Of a DNA stretch of 64,000 nucleotides, positions 51,581 through 59,370 are shown in pieces. The DNA is taken from assembly GCF_016862955.1 (NCBI RefSeq), contig NZ_BONY01000039.1, positions 1-64,000 on the forward strand, read 5' to 3'. The stretch is from Rhizocola hellebori. Lineage in GTDB: Bacteria > Actinomycetota > Actinomycetes > Mycobacteriales > Micromonosporaceae. The first letter of the stretch is position 1, and the number at the start of each line of letters is the position of its first letter. The translations under genes and the position numbers were made by a program. The notes below the pieces were generated by a model. It worked only from the letters and a program-made list of their open reading frames with translations. It was not told the DNA's origin and searched no databases.

Positions 51581-51621
51581 CTAGGCACCTGCGGACTCCC
51601 CCGGCAAGGAGTGTGATCACC

Positions 51622-52434
51622 ATGGCCGAATCCTTTGCAGACGAATGGCGTGCCTGGCATGACAAGCACGAGGCGAACCGCGCCCACCGGCACGGCTTCC
51701 TCGCCATCACCGGCGTGCACTGGCTGACCGTTGAGCCCCAGCTGTTACCCGACGCGCCCGGGGTCTGGTCATCGGACGGCGACCGCGTCACGGTCCATCT
51801 GGACGACGGCGAGGAGCTGGCCGTGGCCGGTGAGATCATCCGCGGCGAGCACCGGTTCGAGCCGATCGCCGAGCGGGGCGGGATAAACGCGGTGTGGGGT
51901 GAGGCCGTCATCGAGATCGCCCGGCGCGGCGGTTTCGACATCGTGCGGCCCCGGCACCCGTCACATCCACTACTGACCGCCTACCCAGGCACGCCGGCCT
52001 ACCCGGCCGATCCACGCTGGGCGATCACCGGCCGGTACGTGCGGTTCGACGAGCCACGGCCGACGACGGTCGGGTCGGTCGTCGACGACCTCAAGCACGT
52101 CTACCAGGCACCAGGCCGGATCGACTTCGAGATCGACGGGCGGCAGCTGAGCCTCACCGCTTTCGACGGCTGGACGCCGGGCAGCCTGAGCGTGCTGTTC
52201 ACCGACGCCACCTCGGGGGTCACCACTTACGCCGCCAACCGATCGCTGCAGGTGAACGCCCCGGAAAGCGACGGCGCGGTGGTGCTCGACTTCAACCGGG
52301 CGGTCAACCTTCCGTGCGCCTACACCGAGTACGCGACCTGCCCGCTGCCGCCGGCCGAGAACCACCTGCCGGTGGCGATCGAGGCCGGAGAACAGCTCCC
52401 AGCATCGGCCGCCTTGAATAAATCCGCTCGATAG
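51622..52434 (+). CDS. DUF1684 family protein
   Basis: The 270-residue soluble protein ends in the characteristic DUF1684 motif DFNRAVNLPCAYTEYATCPL followed by PPAENHLPVAIEAGE. The N-terminus (ADEWRAWHDKHEANRAHRHG, then FLAITGVHWL) is also typical. The function is unknown. It is first in an operon with a polar amino-acid ABC transporter, starts just after a sulfur box, and contains two conserved cysteines, so a role in sulfur-compound handling is a reasonable inference. ATG at 51622 has AAGGAG 11 nt upstream; GTG at 51613 is possible but too close to it. Confidence 0.87.
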   Translation: MAESFADEWRAWHDKHEANRAHRHGFLAITGVHWLTVEPQLLPDAPGVWSSDGDRVTVHLDDGEELAVAGEIIRGEHRFEPIAERGGINAVWGEAVIEIARRGGFDIVRPRHPSHPLLTAYPGTPAYPADPRWAITGRYVRFDEPRPTTVGSVVDDLKHVYQAPGRIDFEIDGRQLSLTAFDGWTPGSLSVLFTDATSGVTTYAANRSLQVNAPESDGAVVLDFNRAVNLPCAYTEYATCPLPPAENHLPVAIEAGEQLPASAALNKSAR

Positions 52435-52448
52435 GACAACGTGAAGCG

Positions 52449-53306
52449 ATGAGTCCCCGACCCCTCAGGATCGCTGCCGTCTTGATCGCCGTGGCGCTGG
52501 CGGCATGCGCGCCGCAGGACGAGCCGAGCACCCCCGCCGCTTCGGCCGACACCGGCTGCGCACCTTCAAAGCTGGCCACGGTCGCGGCCGGCAAGCTGAC
52601 CGTGGCCACCGACGATCCCGCCTATCCGCCGTGGGTCGCCGACAACAAACCGGAAAGCGGCGACGGCTTCGAGTCGGCGGTGGCCTATGCGGTGGCGGCC
52701 AAGCTCGGCTATGCCAAGGATCAGGTGGTGTGGACGCGGGTCACCTTCAACAGCGCCATCGCTCCGGGCCGCAAGGCCTTCGACTTCGACATCAACCAGT
52801 TCTCCATCACCGAGGAGCGTAGGAACGCGGTCGACTTCTCCTCCGCCTACTACGACGTGGCCCAGACCGTCATCACCATCAAGGGCTCCAAAATAGACGG
52901 TGCGAAAACACTTGCCGCGCTGAAGAATGCCAAACTCGGCGCACAGGTGGGCACGACCAGCTATCGGGCGATCACCGAGGTCATCAAACCCGCTACGGCA
53001 CCGGCCGTGTTCAACAACAACGACGATGCCAAGCAACAGCTGGGCAACGGAACCGTGGACGGGATAGTTGTCGATCTGCCGACCGCGTTCTTCATGACGG
53101 CCGCGGAGCTGGACAACGGCGTCATCGTCGGCCAGGTGCCGCAGCCGTCCGGGCAGCCGGAGCAGTTCGCTCTGGTGCTGGACAAGGGTTCCCCGCTGAC
53201 CGCGTGCGTCAGCCGGGCCGTCGACGCGCTGCGGCAGGACGGCACGCTGACCTCCTTGCAGGCCAAGTGGCTCGCCGGGGTTTCCGGCGCGCCGACGCTT
53301 GGCTGA
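52449..53306 (+). CDS. Polar amino-acid ABC transporter substrate-binding lipoprotein
   Basis: The 285-residue SBP (cluster 3, amino-acid type) has a signal peptide with lipobox ALAACAP (Cys 20). The mature part shows LTVATDDPAYPPWV, GDGFESAVAYAVAAKLGY, DFDINQFSITEERR, FSSAYYDVAQTVI and LGAQVGTTSYRAI. It starts 14 nt after the DUF1684 gene and precedes its permease by 3 nt. The ligand is not defined by sequence; cystine or another sulfur amino acid is suggested by the sulfur-regulon context. Confidence 0.92.
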   Translation: MSPRPLRIAAVLIAVALAACAPQDEPSTPAASADTGCAPSKLATVAAGKLTVATDDPAYPPWVADNKPESGDGFESAVAYAVAAKLGYAKDQVVWTRVTFNSAIAPGRKAFDFDINQFSITEERRNAVDFSSAYYDVAQTVITIKGSKIDGAKTLAALKNAKLGAQVGTTSYRAITEVIKPATAPAVFNNNDDAKQQLGNGTVDGIVVDLPTAFFMTAAELDNGVIVGQVPQPSGQPEQFALVLDKGSPLTACVSRAVDALRQDGTLTSLQAKWLAGVSGAPTLG

Positions 53307-53309
53307 GGC

Positions 53310-54161
53310 ATGACCACCGCCTATCAACCGAGCCAGCTGCAACAGGAACGGATCGCTTACCGGCGAAGGCAAACGGTGCTTTCCGCCGTCGTCGCCGCCG
53401 CGTCCACCGCCGTCATCGGCGTGCTGGCCGCGGTGGCGATCACCGGCGCCCCGGGCTGGGCGCGGGTGCGGAGGTCCTTTTTGGACCCCGCGATCGCCCT
53501 CGATGCGTTGCCAGACATCCTTCACGGCCTCTGGCTCAACGTGCAGCTGCTGTTCTTTTGCGCGATCGGCGCGCTGCTGGTCGGATTGGCCATCGCGCTG
53601 CTGCGCACCCTTCGCGCGCCGGTCTTCTTCCCGTTGCGCGCACTGGCCGCGCTCTACACCTACCTGCTCCGCGGTGCGCCGCTGCTTATCGTCTTATATC
53701 TATTGACTTTTGGGGTACCAGGTCTGCGCCTGAAAGGCACGCCACCCCTCCTGGTGCTGGGTGGGCTGGCGCTGGTCATCGTCTACGCCGCCTACCTGGC
53801 CGAGGTTTTCCGGGCCGGCATCGAGTCGGTGCACCCGTCACAGCGGGCGGCGGCGCGCTCGCTGGGCCTGACCTACCGCCAGACGATGCGCCATGTGGTG
53901 CTGCCGCAGGCGATTCGCCGGGTCACCCCGCCCATGCTCAACGATCTGGTCGCCCTGCAGAAGGACGTCGGCCTGATCTCGCTCGCCGGGCCGATCGACG
54001 CGATCCGGGCGGCGCAGATCCAGACCGCGGAAACCTACAACTACACGCCGTATGTCGTGGCGGGCGTGCTTTTCGTGCTGCTGGCCATTCCGCTGATCGC
54101 GGTGACCGACTGGGTCACCCTGCGCTCGGCCCGCCGCCAGTCCGCCGAGGCCGCCCTATGA
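53310..54161 (+). CDS. Amino-acid ABC transporter permease
   Basis: This 283-residue permease has the His/Glu/Gln-type EAA loop SVHPSQRAAARSLGLTYRQT followed by MRHVVLPQAIRRVTPPMLND. About five to six helices are present; the N-terminal ~55 residues (TM1) precede the LHGLWLNVQLLF-type start of the core domain. It is encoded as a single permease (homodimer expected). Its stop overlaps the ATPase start by ATGA. Confidence 0.92.
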   Translation: MTTAYQPSQLQQERIAYRRRQTVLSAVVAAASTAVIGVLAAVAITGAPGWARVRRSFLDPAIALDALPDILHGLWLNVQLLFFCAIGALLVGLAIALLRTLRAPVFFPLRALAALYTYLLRGAPLLIVLYLLTFGVPGLRLKGTPPLLVLGGLALVIVYAAYLAEVFRAGIESVHPSQRAAARSLGLTYRQTMRHVVLPQAIRRVTPPMLNDLVALQKDVGLISLAGPIDAIRAAQIQTAETYNYTPYVVAGVLFVLLAIPLIAVTDWVTLRSARRQSAEAAL

Positions 54162-54904
54162 ACGTGCTGTCCTGCCGCGCGTTGCGCAAAGTGTTCCGCG
54201 GCAACGTGGTCCTGCACGACCTGGACCTGGAGGTGGCCGAACACGAAGTGGTAGTGCTGATCGGGGCCTCGGGTTCGGGCAAGTCGACGCTGCTGCGCTG
54301 CGTCAACCTGCTGGAAACCGTCGACGACGGCACCATCCACCTCGACGGCGAGCACATCACCTCGCCGGGGGTGAACCCTGACCGGGTGCGCCAGCGCATC
54401 GGCATGGTGTTCCAAGCCTTCAACCTGTTCCCCCACCTGACCGTGCTGGACAACGTGACCCTCGCACCGCGACGGGTGCACCGGCAGCCCCGCCGCGACG
54501 CCGAGGCCGCCGCGATGCGCCTGCTGGACCGGGTCGGCCTGGCCGACAAGGCACGCGAATACCCCGACCGGCTCTCCGGTGGCCAGCAGCAGCGGGTCGC
54601 CATCGTCCGCGCATTGGCCAACTCGCCCAGGCTCATCCTGCTCGACGAGGTCACCTCGGCGCTCGACCCGGAACTGGTCGGCGAGGTGCTCAGCCTCATC
54701 CGCGAGCTGCGTGCCGACGGGACGACAATGCTCATCGCCACCCACGAGATGTCCTTCGCCCGCGAGGTCGCCGACCGCGTATGTTTCCTCGACCAGGGCC
54801 GCATCCTGGAACAGGGAACCCCGCAACAGGTCCTCGGCGCACCCCAGCAACCCCGCACCCAACAGTTCCTGGAACGCATCATCGCCGCCGGCCGCCTCCC
54901 CTAG
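54158..54904 (+). CDS. Amino-acid ABC transporter ATP-binding protein
   Basis: This 248-residue ATPase (GlnQ/TcyC-like) has Walker A GASGSGKST (about 35-43), Q-loop VFQAFNLFPHLTVL, signature LSGGQQQRVAIVRAL, Walker B LILLDEVTSALD and switch His in ATHEMSFAREVADRV. Walker B has V rather than P after the catalytic Glu (DEVTSAL), common in this subfamily. Translationally coupled to the permease; last gene of the operon. Confidence 0.94.
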   Translation: MNVLSCRALRKVFRGNVVLHDLDLEVAEHEVVVLIGASGSGKSTLLRCVNLLETVDDGTIHLDGEHITSPGVNPDRVRQRIGMVFQAFNLFPHLTVLDNVTLAPRRVHRQPRRDAEAAAMRLLDRVGLADKAREYPDRLSGGQQQRVAIVRALANSPRLILLDEVTSALDPELVGEVLSLIRELRADGTTMLIATHEMSFAREVADRVCFLDQGRILEQGTPQQVLGAPQQPRTQQFLERIIAAGRLP

Positions 54905-55174
54905 CCCGCACCGCCGCCACCGCCGCGGAGAGCTTGAGAGGTGAGCTAGTGCCTGCGGGTCGGCGGCGTAGCCGTCGGGGGCGGCCGAGCACGGACGGAT
55001 GTGCCGCGCGGGAGCTGGCGGCGAGGGACCACGACGCAGCGGCGTAGAAAGGAGCGGGCCGTGGAGAAACGGCGGCCCGCCACCGGGGTGGAAGCGGCTG
55101 TCAGGCCCAGAGCGCCACCGGCCACAGCGGGCAGGATGGTCACCGTGTCGGCCAAGCGCATGGCTGGGCGGATG
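54905..55174. other. Intergenic region with no convincing gene
   Basis: These 270 bases lie between the convergent ABC operon and nitroreductase genes. Short GC-rich frames on both strands are open, but they lack ribosome-binding sites, family motifs or a convincing codon pattern. No strong hairpin with a T-tract was seen. Confidence 0.5.
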
Positions 55175-55969
55175 TCAGCGGGAGGGAAGGCCAAGACGGT
55201 CAAGGGTTTCGCGGAGGCGGTGGCGGCCGGCCATCGATTCTGGGCCGCGTAGCCGGTCGAGCACTCGGCTGGTCCAGTTGCCTGCCAATCCGAAGCGGCT
55301 GTTGTAGGCGGCCAGTCTTTCGTTGTAGGCGGCGATGTGCGCGTCGGCGGAGGCGTCGTATTGTTCACGATGCACGACAGCCGCTTGTGGCAGCCGTGGC
55401 TTCACGCCGGCCTGTTCGGTGGGATCTGGGGTGCCGACGGCGAGCCCGAAAGCGGCTACCGCGTGGGGTGGCAGCCCCAGCTCGGCGGCGACCTGTTCCG
55501 GTGCGTTGCGGATCGCCCCCACGAACACCGAACCCAGCCCCAGTGAATGCGCTGCTATGACAGCGTTCTGGGCCGCCAATGCGGTGTCGATGAAGCCGAT
55601 GAGGGTGGTCTCCAGGTAGTCCGCGGCATCGACCTGGGTGCCGGCGTGTTCGGCCAGCCGCCGGGCCCGGCTCAGGTCGGCGACCCAGACCAGGAACAGT
55701 GGGGCCTGGGCGATGAAGGCCTGGTTTCCGGCGAGCACGGCCAGCCGCGCCTTGCGCTGCGGATCGCGGACAGCCACCACGCTCCACGCCTGGAGGTTGG
55801 ATGACGTCGGAGCGGACTGCGCGGCGGCGATCAGAGCGGTCAGCTCGTCGTCGGTAACCTCGCGGGATCCGAACTTTCGCACCGAGCGGTGTGCGAGTTG
55901 CAGACGCAGGACATCGTTGTCCACGCCGAGATTCGCGGCGGGATCGCCGTAGCGGGCGGTGACTGGCAT
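55175..55969 (-). CDS. Nitroreductase-family NADPH-dependent oxidoreductase (NfsA/FRP-like)
   Basis: This FMN enzyme (264 residues from ATG 55969) has HRSVRKFGSREVTDDEL (FMN phosphate-binding Arg/Ser), AAQSAPTSSNLQAWSVVAV, a long middle with HSLGLGSVFVGAIRN and AAFGLAVGTPDP, and a basic C-terminal region with Arg residues for NADPH, as in NfsA/FRP. Such enzymes can supply reduced flavin. It is divergent from the ssu operon, sharing an intergenic region with the box at 56018 and the cysteine leader, so it may provide FMNH2 to the sulfonate monooxygenases. Confidence 0.9.
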   Translation of the reverse strand: MPVTARYGDPAANLGVDNDVLRLQLAHRSVRKFGSREVTDDELTALIAAAQSAPTSSNLQAWSVVAVRDPQRKARLAVLAGNQAFIAQAPLFLVWVADLSRARRLAEHAGTQVDAADYLETTLIGFIDTALAAQNAVIAAHSLGLGSVFVGAIRNAPEQVAAELGLPPHAVAAFGLAVGTPDPTEQAGVKPRLPQAAVVHREQYDASADAHIAAYNERLAAYNSRFGLAGNWTSRVLDRLRGPESMAGRHRLRETLDRLGLPSR

Positions 55970-56017
55970 CGCCAAGCTATATCACAGAATTGCGATCGAA
56001 CTGTCTCAATCTTTGGA

Positions 56018-56041
56018 ATTCCTATTTCGCATGTAGGATAT
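56018..56041 (+). promoter_or_regulatory. Sulfur-regulon box and promoter of the ssu operon
   Basis: ATTCCTA-TTTCGCATG-TAGGATAT: TCCTA (56020-56024) and TAGGA (56034-56038), 9-nt spacer. A -10-like TAGGCT at 56043-56048 follows, putting the start of transcription about 5-7 nt before the leader-peptide ATG at 56061. Confidence 0.65.
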
Positions 56042-56060
56042 GTAGGCTATTCTCAACACC

Positions 56061-56153
56061 ATGGCCAGCACCCAAACCCCGCTCGACGGCACCGCAATGG
56101 CCGTGTCGCGCGGATGCTGCCGCGGCTGGACAGCCGCGTGCGGGTGCTGTTAA
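56061..56153 (+). CDS. Cysteine-rich leader peptide (putative attenuator)
   Basis: A 30-residue ORF begins MASTQTPLDGTAMAVSRG and ends CCRGWTAACGCC, with five cysteines in the last 12 residues and a TAA stop. It has no ribosome-binding site and sits ~13 nt after a -10-like element, so it is probably nearly leaderless. The Cys codons overlap an 8-bp hairpin (CGCGGCTG at 56121-56128, CAGCCGCG at 56131-56138). In mycobacteria, leaderless polycysteine ORFs upstream of sulfur operons act as cysteine-responsive attenuators. Here the peptide precedes the flavin reductase/ssu operon by 90 nt, and ribosome stalling at Cys codons would free the downstream AGGAGG. Confidence 0.7.
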   Translation: MASTQTPLDGTAMAVSRGCCRGWTAACGCC

Positions 56154-56243
56154 GCGCGCCTATCCCCCTGTTATCGCCTGACTTCACCTGCGCCATCCCG
56201 ATGGCCCGTGGCGCGTTCCCGCGTCTTGCTCAGGAGGAACGTC

Positions 56244-56756
56244 ATGACTGTCATAGCCGAACCGCTCGCGCCGATCGAGCCGGACATGTTTCGTTCCCTG
56301 CTTCGCCAGCAGGCAGCCTCGGTCGCGGTGGTCACCGCCGCGGGCGACCCGCCGGTGGGGTTCACCGCGACCTCGTTCACGTCGGTGTCACTGCACCCGC
56401 CGCTCGTGTCGTTCTGTCTGGCCCGTTCATCGTCGAGCTGGCCCACCATCCACCGCGCTGAGCACATTGCCGTGCACCTGCTCGGTGAACAGCAGCATCA
56501 CGTGGCGCGCACCTTCGCGACCAGTGGCATCGACCGCTTCGCCGCGCATCCGGGTTGGCAGCGCGGACCTTTCGGGGTGCCGCTGCTGCACGAGCCGATC
56601 GCCTGGCTGCTGTGCCGGGTCACGCAGCGGGTCGCGGCGGGTGACCACACCATCGTGCTGGCCGAACCGCTTACCGGCAGCCACGGCGAGGGCGCGCCCT
56701 TGCTCTATCACATGGGGCAGTACGCCGCCCTGCGTCCATCCACAAAGGAGTCATAG
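56244..56756 (+). CDS. Flavin reductase (SsuE/HpaC-like)
   Basis: This 170-residue flavin-reductase-domain protein supplies reduced FMN to two-component monooxygenases. The signatures are FRSLLRQQAASVAVVTAAGD, VGFTATSFTSVSLHPPLVSF and SSSWPTIHRAEHIAVHLLGE, with GDHTIVLAEPL near the end. ATG at 56244 follows AGGAGGAACGTC, an unusually strong site positioned after the cysteine leader. First structural gene of the ssu operon; the SsuA start follows directly at its stop. Confidence 0.92.
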   Translation: MTVIAEPLAPIEPDMFRSLLRQQAASVAVVTAAGDPPVGFTATSFTSVSLHPPLVSFCLARSSSSWPTIHRAEHIAVHLLGEQQHHVARTFATSGIDRFAAHPGWQRGPFGVPLLHEPIAWLLCRVTQRVAAGDHTIVLAEPLTGSHGEGAPLLYHMGQYAALRPSTKES

Positions 56757-57821
56757 GTGAAACCGTCACCAGTAGTCGCCCGTCGCACGTTCCTTTCCGC
56801 CACCCTCGGCGCGGTCGCCCTGGGCCTGACCGCGTGCGCCAACGCTGAGACGCCGGACGTGACACTGGCCGCCGACACACCCCTGCTCGACTCGGTGCCG
56901 AAGGGTACCAAGCTTGTCATCGGAGACAAGGAGCATCAGAAGGCCATCGAGTTCTCCGGCGAGGCGAAGAACTTCACCTTCGAGGTGGAGTGGGCCAACA
57001 TCAGCGGCGGCCCGCAAACCCTGGAGGCGTTCCGCGCCAAGGCGCTGGACGTCGGCTCGGTCGCCGACATCCCGCCGATCCATTCCCACTGGACCGGCAT
57101 CCCCACCCGGATCGTCGCTTCCAAGTTCCGCCAGGATCCGCTCAACCACGCCATCTACCGGCTCGGCATCGCCCCCGGGGTCGCGGTCGCCGCGCTCGCC
57201 GATCTGCGCGGCAAGAAGGTCGCCTACAGCCCGGGACAGGCGCAGGGCGCCCTGGTGTTACGGGTGCTGCACAAGGCCGGACTGTCCAAAGAGGACGTGA
57301 AGCTGGTGGAGCTGCCGAGCACCGGCGACGTCTACGCGACCGCACTGGCCAGCCGTCAGGTCGAGGTTGCCCCGATCGGGGGCGTACAGATCAAGCGTTA
57401 CGAGACCAAGTACGGCAAGGACGGCGCGAAGACCATCGCGCACGGCCTGCGCGACGACCCCGGTCACCTCTACGTACCGATCACCGTGCTGGCCGATCCG
57501 GCCAAGGCCGCCGCGATCCGCGAGTACGTACAGGTGTGGGCGCGGGCGTGGCGGTGGCGCGAGGCCAACCCGCAGGAGTGGATCGAACGGTACTACGTCA
57601 AGGATCAGGGCCTCACCGCCGACGACGGCCAGTGGCTGGTCGACAACGGCGGCGTGGCCGACATTCCGGCGAGCTGGGGCGAAGCCATCGCCCGCCATCA
57701 GGAGACGATCGACTTGCTGGCCAAGGAGACCGGCAACAAACCGCTGCGGGCCGAGGACCTGTACGACCGCCGATACGAATCCGTTGCCGCCAAGGCACTC
57801 GACGCGGGAGGTGCCAAGTGA
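56757..57821 (+). CDS. ssuA: Aliphatic sulfonate-binding lipoprotein
   Basis: This 354-residue SsuA/NrtA-type binding protein starts at GTG 56757 immediately after the flavin reductase stop. The signal carries RRTFLS (Tat-like) and a lipobox LTAC. The mature part has LVIGDKEHQKAIEFSG, FEVEWANISGGPQTLEAFRA, DVGSVADIPPIHSH, and LRGKKVAYSPGQAQGALVLR. Ligand: alkanesulfonate or sulfate ester, inferred from the neighbours. Its stop overlaps ssuC (GTGA). Confidence 0.93.
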   Translation: MKPSPVVARRTFLSATLGAVALGLTACANAETPDVTLAADTPLLDSVPKGTKLVIGDKEHQKAIEFSGEAKNFTFEVEWANISGGPQTLEAFRAKALDVGSVADIPPIHSHWTGIPTRIVASKFRQDPLNHAIYRLGIAPGVAVAALADLRGKKVAYSPGQAQGALVLRVLHKAGLSKEDVKLVELPSTGDVYATALASRQVEVAPIGGVQIKRYETKYGKDGAKTIAHGLRDDPGHLYVPITVLADPAKAAAIREYVQVWARAWRWREANPQEWIERYYVKDQGLTADDGQWLVDNGGVADIPASWGEAIARHQETIDLLAKETGNKPLRAEDLYDRRYESVAAKALDAGGAK

Positions 57822-58657
57822 CCGCCTCTGTGCTCAGCAGACCCCGCCCGGCGGTGGCGACACCGACCGCCGCCAAGCCGCGGCGTCGGCTCGGGCCCGG
57901 TCGGGCCATCCCGTTCGGGGCGGCCATCGGGCCGGTCGGCCTGCTGACGCTGTGGGCGGTGGGCTCGGCCGCGGGGTGGCTCGATCCGCGTACCCTGTCA
58001 GCGCCCTGGACGGTCGTGACGACCGCGGGCGACCTCATCGCCAACGGCCGGCTGCAGGACAACCTTGCGGTCTCGGCGCAGCGGGCCGGTCTCGGCCTCG
58101 CCTTCGGCACGGTCATCGGCACCGTGCTCGCGCTCGCCTCGGGACTGAGCCGGTGGGGGGAGGCGATCCTCGACGGCCCGATCCAGATCAAGCGGGCCAT
58201 CCCGGCCGTGGCACTGATTCCATTGCTCATCCTCTGGCTCGGCATCGGCGAGGAGATGAAGGTGCTCACCATCACCCTCGGCGTGCTGGTGCCCGTCTAC
58301 ATCCATACCCATAACGGGTTGCGCACCATCGACAGCCGGTACGTCGAGCTGGGCGAGTCGCTGCGGTTGCCGCCGGGCACCTTCCTGCGCCGGATCGTGC
58401 TGCCCGGTGCGCTGCCCGGCTTCCTGCTCGGCATGCGGTTCGCCGTGGTGGGCGCCTGGCTGTCCCTCGTCGTGGTCGAGCAGATCAACTCGACCAGCGG
58501 CATCGGCTACATGATGGATCTGGCCCGCCAGTACGGCCAGACCGACGTCATCATCGTCGGGCTCGTCCTCTACGGGCTGCTCGGGCTGATCTCCGACGGC
58601 GCTGTCCGGCTCGTGCAGAGGAAGGCGCTGTCATGGCGACGCACGCTGGCGGACTGA
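57818..58657 (+). CDS. ssuC: Sulfonate ABC transporter permease
   Basis: The 279-residue permease (GTG 57818, 4-nt overlap with ssuA) has six helices and the EAA loop ELGESLRLPPGTFLRRIVLPGALPG. The IPAVALIPLLILWLGIGEEMK segment and MRFAVVGAWLSLVVVEQINS are typical of SsuC/TauC. The first ~30 residues are basic and cytosolic. Confidence 0.93.
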   Translation: MTASVLSRPRPAVATPTAAKPRRRLGPGRAIPFGAAIGPVGLLTLWAVGSAAGWLDPRTLSAPWTVVTTAGDLIANGRLQDNLAVSAQRAGLGLAFGTVIGTVLALASGLSRWGEAILDGPIQIKRAIPAVALIPLLILWLGIGEEMKVLTITLGVLVPVYIHTHNGLRTIDSRYVELGESLRLPPGTFLRRIVLPGALPGFLLGMRFAVVGAWLSLVVVEQINSTSGIGYMMDLARQYGQTDVIIVGLVLYGLLGLISDGAVRLVQRKALSWRRTLAD

Positions 58658-59370
58658 CCGCCACCCGCACGGTTCGGGTCCGCTCGCTGTCGCGCGGATT
58701 CGGCGACCGGACAGTCCTCAATGGACTGGATCTGGAGATCGGCGAAGGCGAGTTCGTCGCGCTGCTGGGCCGCAGCGGCTCGGGAAAGAGCACCCTGCTG
58801 CGCGCCCTGGCCGGTCTGGACCGCGACGTGGCGGGCTCCGGGCAGATCGAAGTCCCGCAGAACTCCTCGGTGGTCTTCCAGGACGCGCGGCTGCTGCCGT
58901 GGCAACGGATCCTGGACAACGTCACCCTCGGCCTGCGCGGGCCGGAAGCGCCGCAGCGCGGCCGCGCGGCGCTGGCCGAGGTCGGGTTGGCCGGCCGGGA
59001 GCGGGCCTGGCCCAACGAGCTGTCCGGCGGTGAGCAGCAGCGGGTCGCGCTGGCGCGGGCGCTGGTGTCCGAGCCGGAGCTGCTGCTGGCCGACGAGCCC
59101 TTCGGCGCGCTGGACGCGCTGACCCGGCTGCGCATGCACCACCTGCTGCGCGAGCTGTGCACACGGCACCGGCCCGCGGTTCTGCTGGTCACCCACGACG
59201 TCGACGAGGCGGTGACGCTGGCCGACCGGGTGCTGCTCATCGACGAGGGCCGGATCAGGGTCGACCTCACCATCGACCTGCCCGCGCCCCGCTCACATCG
59301 ACAGCCACAGTTCCTGGCCTACCGGGAATCCTTGCTGCAATCGCTCGGCGTCTACCAGACGGAAGGATGA
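58633..59370 (+). CDS. ssuB: Sulfonate ABC transporter ATP-binding protein
   Basis: The 245-residue ATPase has Walker A GRSGSGKST (about 48-56), the short Q-loop VFQDARLLPWQRIL characteristic of SsuB/TauB/NrtD, signature LSGGEQQRVALARAL, Walker [15 protein letters not shown] and switch His in VTHDVDEAVTL. It overlaps ssuC by 25 nt. ATGA coupling to the following monooxygenase. Confidence 0.94.
   Translation: MATHAGGLTATRTVRVRSLSRGFGDRTVLNGLDLEIGEGEFVALLGRSGSGKSTLLRALAGLDRDVAGSGQIEVPQNSSVVFQDARLLPWQRILDNVTLGLRGPEAPQRGRAALAEVGLAGRERAWPNELSGGEQQRVALARALVSEPELLLADEPFGALDALTRLRMHHLLRELCTRHRPAVLLVTHDVDEAVTLADRVLLIDEGRIRVDLTIDLPAPRSHRQPQFLAYRESLLQSLGVYQTEG

Noticed and set aside
54946-55368. Possible minus-strand gene between the ABC operon and nitroreductase
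   Set aside because: Low-complexity Pro/Thr/Arg translation, no ribosome-binding site, and it overlaps the nitroreductase coding end.
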